Positions 7,327-12,110 of a stretch of 12,110 bases of DNA are shown piece after piece. How positions within the stretch are numbered: the first letter of the stretch is position 1; every line of letters begins with the position of its first letter. Under the pieces are notes generated by a model. That model ran no database searches. It was not told the origin of the DNA and saw only the letters and a list, made by a program, of their open reading frames with translations. A program made the translations under genes and the position numbers. Source of the stretch: JAKAGZ01 sp964412105 (GTDB lineage Bacteria; Bacteroidota; Ignavibacteria; Ignavibacteriales; Ignavibacteriaceae); assembly GCA_964412105.1 (NCBI GenBank), contig CAYPNM010000070.1, forward strand, positions 1 to 12,110, read 5' to 3'.

Positions 7327-7354
7327 GTAGAGACGCATCGCGATGCGTCTCTAC
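7327..7354. repeat. Perfect 28-nt palindrome between convergent genes
   Basis: The left arm GTAGAGACGCATCG is followed immediately by its exact reverse complement, with no spacer. It begins 3 nt after the MATE stop and ends 5 nt before the stop of the convergent hydrolase gene. RNA from either strand could fold into a strong hairpin, so it may stop transcription from both sides, but no run of T follows on either strand. I recall similar GTAGAGACGC...GCGTCTCTAC palindromes as scattered repeats in other bacterial genomes, so a dispersed palindromic repeat is the first reading. Confidence 0.85.
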
Positions 7355-7359
7355 AATAT

Positions 7360-8784
7360 TTATTTGGTGATTTTTAGAATCCAATCGCCGATAGTTTTTA
7401 AGGCAATTGGTGCTATCGTTTCTTCGATCGTATTGTACTCAGTCGGTGAGCCCGTTTTGGCAGTTTGGAATAAATGATTTAGTCCTTTCAGTTCAATCGT
7501 TTCAAAATTTTTATTACCGCCTTTTGTCAATGCTTCCTTTATTGCAGCAAGATCTTCCTTCGGTGGAACCTGCAAATCTTTCGAACCATCAATAGCAAGT
7601 ACCGGGCATTTGACTTTTTCAAGCGTCGGTCGCGGATCATATTTAATAAAATATTTGAACCAGGGTGTTTCGACACGGCTCAGCATTTTCAAGGCTGTAT
7701 TTTTGTCTCCTGTTTTTGCTTTTTCTGAATCCGGAAGAGAATCATAATATTTTTCAAATATCGCTGTGATTTCATTGTGGGCCTTCACGCTGTCGGATTC
7801 AGTCTTAATAATTTGGTAAATTTTTCTATTTACTTCTTCTGCTTTGGTTATGTCTTCAGGGGAAGCGCCTTCTGCTGCGCTGATTAGTGAAGATTGCATC
7901 AGCAGTATCGAATCTCCCGGCAATCCCGGTCCCGCCATTAAAACAATAAAAGCCACATCAGAAGATTCTACGGCAACCATTGGAGCAATCATTCCGCCTT
8001 CACTGTGACCAATTAAACCAATCTCTTTTTTGTTTACTTCATTTCTTGTCTTCAGAAATTCAACTCCGGCCAATGCATCTGTGACGAAATCAGCAGTAGT
8101 TGCAGACTTAAAGTCTCCGGTAGATTTCCCAACGCCTCTATCATCGACACGCAAGACAGCAATTCCTTGTTTTGTTAAGTAATCGGATAATACGAGAAAC
8201 GGCTTATGCCCAAGTAATTCCTCATTCCGATTCTGAGGTCCTGAGCCGGTTATTAATAGAACAGCAGGGAAGGGGCCACCTTCCTTTGGAAAAGTAAAAG
8301 TACCGGCCAGAGTATCACCTTCTGTTTTGTTTACATATGAAACATCCTCAGAATTATAGGGAAACGGTGGCTTTGGTTCCTGCGGGCGGTTAATTACCAC
8401 AGCTTTTGCAGTTTTTTCCAAATCAAGCGGAAAAACTCTGCCAGCCTGAGTCCACGTACCTTTTAATTTTGTCCCTTCCCCTGAAAGAGTTCCATCATAT
8501 ACTCCCTGTATATTAGGCATTTCAATTTTCACTTTATTATCCGCGAAAGTTACCTTATCGACAGGGATGTCTTTAGCTCCCTGGTCCGGGGAATCCATTG
8601 TTGCTTTATAACTACCATCTTCTGCTTTTGTAATATGGAATACAATTCTCAAACTTATTCCAGACACTTTTAAAGATCCGAGCCATATTCCTTCAATTCC
8701 TTTCTCCTGAGGAAGAAGGAATGATGGAATTAATATTACTAAAGCAAGTGATGTAAACAGAATATTTCTTATTTGCCTTTTCAT
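7360..8784 (-). CDS. Secreted alpha/beta hydrolase with N-terminal beta domain
   Basis: The product has 474 residues. A signal peptide covers about residues 1-25 (ILFTSLALVILIPSFLLPQ). Residues about 30-125 form a beta-rich domain (GIWLGSL, TMDSPDQGA, LKGTWTQ) often found before this type of hydrolase. The rest is an alpha/beta hydrolase with the nucleophile elbow GHSEGG (S261), acid D403 in DGSKDLQVPP and H437 in LNHLFQ, and an RVDDRGVGKS loop. A helical cap is inserted between the nucleophile and the acid. The reaction is ester, thioester or peptide-bond hydrolysis in the periplasm or outside the cell; the substrate is unknown, and database names such as esterase or X-Pro dipeptidyl-peptidase-like would be guesses. 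The ATG has GGGG 6 nt upstream. It starts 33 nt after the S9B peptidase gene, with no hairpin between, so the two are probably one transcript. Confidence 0.92.
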   Translation of the reverse strand: MKRQIRNILFTSLALVILIPSFLLPQEKGIEGIWLGSLKVSGISLRIVFHITKAEDGSYKATMDSPDQGAKDIPVDKVTFADNKVKIEMPNIQGVYDGTLSGEGTKLKGTWTQAGRVFPLDLEKTAKAVVINRPQEPKPPFPYNSEDVSYVNKTEGDTLAGTFTFPKEGGPFPAVLLITGSGPQNRNEELLGHKPFLVLSDYLTKQGIAVLRVDDRGVGKSTGDFKSATTADFVTDALAGVEFLKTRNEVNKKEIGLIGHSEGGMIAPMVAVESSDVAFIVLMAGPGLPGDSILLMQSSLISAAEGASPEDITKAEEVNRKIYQIIKTESDSVKAHNEITAIFEKYYDSLPDSEKAKTGDKNTALKMLSRVETPWFKYFIKYDPRPTLEKVKCPVLAIDGSKDLQVPPKEDLAAIKEALTKGGNKNFETIELKGLNHLFQTAKTGSPTEYNTIEETIAPIALKTIGDWILKITK

Positions 8785-8817
8785 TTTACGCCCCGTTTAT
8801 TTTTTTTATCTCCATTA

Positions 8818-10971
8818 CTAATCTGCCTTTCCTGCAGACAGATTTGTATTAAAAAATGAGGTAATTTTATCATATAGTTGATACACATCGATACCTCTTA
8901 TACCATGTACATGACCGGTATACGGGAAATAATCCATCGGAATACCGAGATCAGCTGCTTTCTTCGTATACATTAATGATTGCTGCCATACGACAGTAAC
9001 ATCGGAAGTGCCCTGTACCATTAAAAATTTTCCCTTAAGATCTTTTACATAATTAAGAAGATCGGCCTGTTCATATCCTTCAGGATTTTCCTGCGGCGTG
9101 TCCATATATCTTTCAGTGTACATAACTTCATAATATCTCCAGTCGATCACAGGTGCACCGGCAACCCCCGCTTTAAATAGATCAGGTGTTCTCGTCATTA
9201 ATGAAGTTGCCATAAACCCGCCGTAGCTCCAGCCGAATACTCCCATATTTTTGGCATCAACATAGGGCAGGGATTTAAGATAATCTACTCCAAGCTTTTG
9301 ATCTTCAATTTCTTTTGTCCCAAGATGCCTGAAAGTTTCCTGCTCGAAAGCCAATCCACGGTTTGCAGAACCACGGTTATCCATAGTAAAAATTATATAT
9401 CCCTGCTCATTTAGGTAGTCAAACCAGAAATCACGACTCATCATAATAAATCTATTAGTTAATAATTGTATGCCGGGCCCTCCATATACATATACTATGA
9501 CAGGGTAGGTTTTTGTTGAATCGAAGGAGGGTGGTAATTTCATTCTGCAATATAAGTCATACCCGTCACTGCTTTTCAATTTAAAAACCTTTGTCTCACC
9601 GATATTGTAATCCCTCAAAGGATCTTCTGCAACAAAAACAGTTCTGATTATTTTTCCTTCAGAATTTACCAGCTGAGTTTTATTAGGGACCGTTAAGCTG
9701 GTATATGTATCCAGGAAATACTTTCCGTTTTCATCCATTACTACAGTGTGAACTCCACTGTCATTTGAAATTCTAGTCATTTCATCTGAATTTAGATCCA
9801 ATTTATAATAATCCCTGTCCAGCGGACTTTCTTTTGTTGCTGTGAAATAGACATTTTTACCGGATTCATCAAATCCATCTACATCTGTTACAACCCATTT
9901 ACCTTTTGTCAGTTGTTTTATCAGTTTTCCATCAGTGTTATAAAGATAGAGATGATCCCAGCCGTCGCGTTCGGAGAACCAGATAAATTCATTATTCTTA
10001 CCCTTTACAAAGATCGGTCCGTGCATCGGGTGAACGTATTTGTCACTGGTTTCTTCGAACAAGGTCTTAACAGGTTGACCTGTTGACGCATCGAATTTTA
10101 TTTCTTTAAGATGATTCTGATCACGGTTAAGGACACCGATGAAAATATATTTTTCATCGGGACTCCATGTTACTCCGGTAAGATAATGATCCTTTGGTTC
10201 GCCGGTATTCAGCCATACAATATCGTTTTGTTTTGTATTATAGATTCCTACGGTAACCTGGTGACTTGTCATTCCTGCCATCGGGTACTTGATCTCGTGA
10301 ACTTTTGCAGGCCTAACAGTAAAATCAATTACAGGATAATCAGTAACCATAGATTCGTCCATCCTGTAAAACGCCAGGTAATTTCCGGTTGGAGACCAGA
10401 ACGTGCCTTTGTAAATACCAAACTCATTCCGATGAACCGATTGTCCGTTCACAATCCATTTATTCTCATCATTTGTTATTTGTGTGCTTACGCCGTTTGC
10501 AGCAAAGTAGAGGTTATTATCTATTGTATATGCTACATTATGATTAACCGCCTCATCCCTGTTATCAGCTTTTTCAGGAATAGAATTCAATTCATTTGCT
10601 ATTGCTGATTTTAAATCATAGGATATTAATTTATTACCATCCCAAAATTTAATGGTGTTGGAATCAATCCAGTCATACCTTGGGAAATAGGAAAGGGTAT
10701 CTGCTTTTAATGCTAACAAACTTTTATTGATATCTGATAGAGAAACCAGATTTTCAGATTTATCAGTTGCAGCAAATCCTTTAACTAAAGCATTCTTATC
10801 AATATAGCAGAAAGTATCGGTTCCGGGTATCCATTTTGCTTCACGAAGCGATTTCGGGTAGAGCCCATAACTTTCAATAGTAGCCTGCCGAAGAGTCAGA
10901 TCTTTTTTCTGCGGCAAAACAGAGGTTGAAACAAGTAATATTGTAATTAAAAGAAATCGAAAGGTTTTCAT
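8818..10971 (-). CDS. Secreted S9B serine peptidase (DPP4 family), prolyl tripeptidyl peptidase-like
   Basis: The product has 717 residues from the start I prefer. An ATG at 10983 would add MEFM, but GGAG inside that stretch stands 6 nt before the ATG at 10971, so the shorter form MKTFRFLLITILLVS is favoured; it is a normal signal peptide. A beta-propeller spans about 90-450 (WSPDEKYIF, RDGWDHLYLYN), then the catalytic domain: S582 in GWSYGG, D657 in GTSDVTVVW and H689 in GHVHGI. In S9B exopeptidases, Glu residues of the propeller bind the substrate N-terminus: DPP4 has a Glu pair, whereas P. gingivalis PtpA has one. Here the motif is SVHRNEFGI with a single E183, and E615 in YYEVMYTERY matches PtpA E636. 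The triad and E615 share one constant offset (21) from PtpA numbering as I recall it. It probably releases Xaa-Xaa-Pro tripeptides from peptide ends, in the periplasm or at the surface. The neighbouring genes encode another exopeptidase and a hydrolase. Confidence 0.93.
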   Translation of the reverse strand: MKTFRFLLITILLVSTSVLPQKKDLTLRQATIESYGLYPKSLREAKWIPGTDTFCYIDKNALVKGFAATDKSENLVSLSDINKSLLALKADTLSYFPRYDWIDSNTIKFWDGNKLISYDLKSAIANELNSIPEKADNRDEAVNHNVAYTIDNNLYFAANGVSTQITNDENKWIVNGQSVHRNEFGIYKGTFWSPTGNYLAFYRMDESMVTDYPVIDFTVRPAKVHEIKYPMAGMTSHQVTVGIYNTKQNDIVWLNTGEPKDHYLTGVTWSPDEKYIFIGVLNRDQNHLKEIKFDASTGQPVKTLFEETSDKYVHPMHGPIFVKGKNNEFIWFSERDGWDHLYLYNTDGKLIKQLTKGKWVVTDVDGFDESGKNVYFTATKESPLDRDYYKLDLNSDEMTRISNDSGVHTVVMDENGKYFLDTYTSLTVPNKTQLVNSEGKIIRTVFVAEDPLRDYNIGETKVFKLKSSDGYDLYCRMKLPPSFDSTKTYPVIVYVYGGPGIQLLTNRFIMMSRDFWFDYLNEQGYIIFTMDNRGSANRGLAFEQETFRHLGTKEIEDQKLGVDYLKSLPYVDAKNMGVFGWSYGGFMATSLMTRTPDLFKAGVAGAPVIDWRYYEVMYTERYMDTPQENPEGYEQADLLNYVKDLKGKFLMVQGTSDVTVVWQQSLMYTKKAADLGIPMDYFPYTGHVHGIRGIDVYQLYDKITSFFNTNLSAGKAD

Positions 10972-10983
10972 CATAAACTCCAT

Positions 10984-11138
10984 ATTAAAGTATAACCAAA
11001 ATTATCGCTATTGTGCATGATATGCAAAAAAGCCAGGAAGAACATAATTATCAATTGTAATAGAAGTAAAAATTATGCAATATTTTATCTAATTGAATAG
11101 AATGTCGAGACGCTCGTTGAGAGCGTCTCGCTCAAATA
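10984..11138. other. 155-bp spacer between M1 and S9B peptidase genes
   Basis: This spacer is AT-rich and contains the hairpin at 11106-11130 and a small inverted repeat TGCAT-GAT-ATGCA at 11014-11026, which lies about 30 nt upstream of the S9B gene. A promoter for the S9B and hydrolase genes is expected here on the minus strand, but I cannot pick convincing boxes. Confidence 0.5.
11106..11130 (-). terminator. GAGACGC-type hairpin downstream of the M1 peptidase gene
   Basis: CGAGACGCTC (11106-11115) and GAGCGTCTCG (11121-11130) form a perfect 10-bp GC-rich stem with a 5-nt loop. It starts 8 nt after the M1 stop codon in the direction of transcription, the position of a terminator. No real T run follows (ACATTCTATT on the minus strand), so intrinsic termination is uncertain. 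The stem shares the core GAGACGC/GCGTCTC with the palindrome at 7327-7354, which suggests both belong to one repeat class. Confidence 0.55.
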
Positions 11139-12110
11139 TTACTTTAGCGTAAATGAATTGTTATCTTGATTTGCATCGGGAATGTCGGGACTTCCTAATT
11201 TTACTTCCTTAACCTTTTTATCCACTGATACACTTATAGTAACAGAATCTTTCCCATCTTTCCATTCCGTCGCAGACTTGTTTACAGATTGAGTAGTTCC
11301 ATCCTGGAACATTATTGTAAGAGCTATTGCAGTCGGTATGTTTCCAACCTTCTGTACAGTAATGTCGATATTATTTCCATTTTGTTTTGCATCTTTGAGC
11401 GCAAGATCAGGAACGCCGAATTGGTAGAACCAAGGTTTAATAAACCAACTCAGATCTTCGCCTGAAACGTTGCTGAATGTATTAAAGAAGTCAATTGGTA
11501 TCGGATGTTTGTCGTGCCAGCGCATCATGTAAGCATCGAGACATTTCTTAAACATATCCCTTCCAAGCAGATCCTCAAGCTGATAGTAAAACGTCGCCGG
11601 TTTTTGATAGAAAGCATCTGTGCTGAACCTGCCTTTATACGAATAGGAGGGAATTATCATCGGCAGTTCTGCTTCATAGCCAGCCTGCCGTTCATAGCTT
11701 CTCACCATATTTTGTTTGTAATGATAATCGGGATCGAAACTATCGACGATTTCGGTCGGGAAGAATGTAGCCCAGCCTTCATCCATCCATGCATATTTCC
11801 TCTCATTTATACCCATATAGAAAGGCATTAGTGTATGGCAAATTTCGTGTGATATAACTTCAATAGCCCTGCCTCGTTCTTTTGGTGCTCCATCATTAGC
11901 CATCATTGGTGTTTCCATTCCACCTCCACTTTGTTTATTGCAGAAAGTGGTTGAGTGAGAATAAGGATAAGGGATTCCCGGTAACTGGTGTGAAAGGTAA
12001 TCCACAGTTGCTCTTGCAAATTTTGCAGCTTCATTAAAGTTTGGTGTGCTGTCAGGGTAAACAGCTTCCGTTAATACTCTTCTTCCTGAATTGTCGACCT
12101 GCACACTTGC
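11139..12110 (-). CDS. M1-family zinc metallopeptidase (aminopeptidase-like), 5' end outside the window
   Basis: The reading frame stays open to the window edge, so only the C-terminal about 323 residues are seen; the GTG near 12104 is internal, not a start. The zinc site is HEICH (11835-11849) followed after 18 residues by the third ligand Glu in WMDEGW (11778-11780), the HExxH-x18-E signature of M1. Upstream lies GGGMETP (11907-11927), the counterpart of the GxMEN motif whose Glu holds the substrate N-terminus. FYQKPATFYY further on should carry the catalytic Tyr. The last about 90 residues form a beta-rich domain. M1 enzymes remove N-terminal amino acids from peptides. Secretion is likely from the company of two signal-peptide hydrolases, but the N-terminus is not visible. 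The gene is read in the same direction as the S9B gene and separated from it by a hairpin and 155 nt. Confidence 0.93.
   Translation of the reverse strand, partial: ASVQVDNSGRRVLTEAVYPDSTPNFNEAAKFARATVDYLSHQLPGIPYPYSHSTTFCNKQSGGGMETPMMANDGAPKERGRAIEVISHEICHTLMPFYMGINERKYAWMDEGWATFFPTEIVDSFDPDYHYKQNMVRSYERQAGYEAELPMIIPSYSYKGRFSTDAFYQKPATFYYQLEDLLGRDMFKKCLDAYMMRWHDKHPIPIDFFNTFSNVSGEDLSWFIKPWFYQFGVPDLALKDAKQNGNNIDITVQKVGNIPTAIALTIMFQDGTTQSVNKSATEWKDGKDSVTISVSVDKKVKEVKLGSPDIPDANQDNNSFTLK

Noticed and set aside
10111..10608. A 165-codon open frame on the + strand
   Set aside because: It lies entirely inside the S9B peptidase gene on the other strand, has no ribosome binding site, and its product is cysteine- and isoleucine-rich without family features; it is a shadow frame.
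11505..11831. A 108-codon open frame on the + strand
   Set aside because: It is antisense to the conserved zinc-site region of the M1 peptidase and has no recognisable domain.

Overview
The window is AT-rich bacterial DNA with no RNA genes, insertion sequences or CRISPR array. The gene set (Wzi-like outer-membrane barrel, short SLBB protein, Wzc-like tyrosine autokinase, P. gingivalis-type S9B peptidase, secreted M1 peptidase) suggests the Bacteroidota/Chlorobiota/Ignavibacteriota group. Ignavibacteriota is my best guess. This is inferred from protein resemblance only. A run of exactly 100 N at 1424-1523 shows a draft assembly with a scaffold gap of unknown true length.

Left block, + strand (1-5543): the 3' part of a Wzi-like outer-membrane protein runs into the gap. 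It is followed by a secreted SLBB protein with a C-terminal membrane helix, a 755-residue Wzz/BY-kinase, a Cof-type HAD hydrolase and a small membrane-anchored zinc-ribbon protein. The first three look like the export and regulatory part of an exopolysaccharide or capsule locus. The last two follow at short distances (55 and 33 nt) and may be read through from it.

Middle (5544-7354): a 442-bp gene-free stretch holds several short repeats, a possible promoter and operator, and a tiny ORF with a strong ribosome binding site. It leads into a NorM-type MATE efflux transporter on the + strand. A perfect 28-nt palindrome lies between this gene and the convergent minus-strand genes.

Right block, minus strand (7360-12110): in transcription order, a secreted M1 metallopeptidase (its 5' end lies beyond the window), a secreted S9B serine peptidase with the active-site layout of prolyl tripeptidyl peptidase, and a secreted alpha/beta hydrolase. 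A second GAGACGC-type hairpin separates the first two; the last two are 33 nt apart and probably co-transcribed. Together they look like extracytoplasmic peptide degradation.

No clearly new multi-gene system is visible. The points most worth checking are the short SLBB protein with a terminal membrane helix beside the BY-kinase, the related GAGACGC palindromes, and the repeat-rich leader of the MATE gene.
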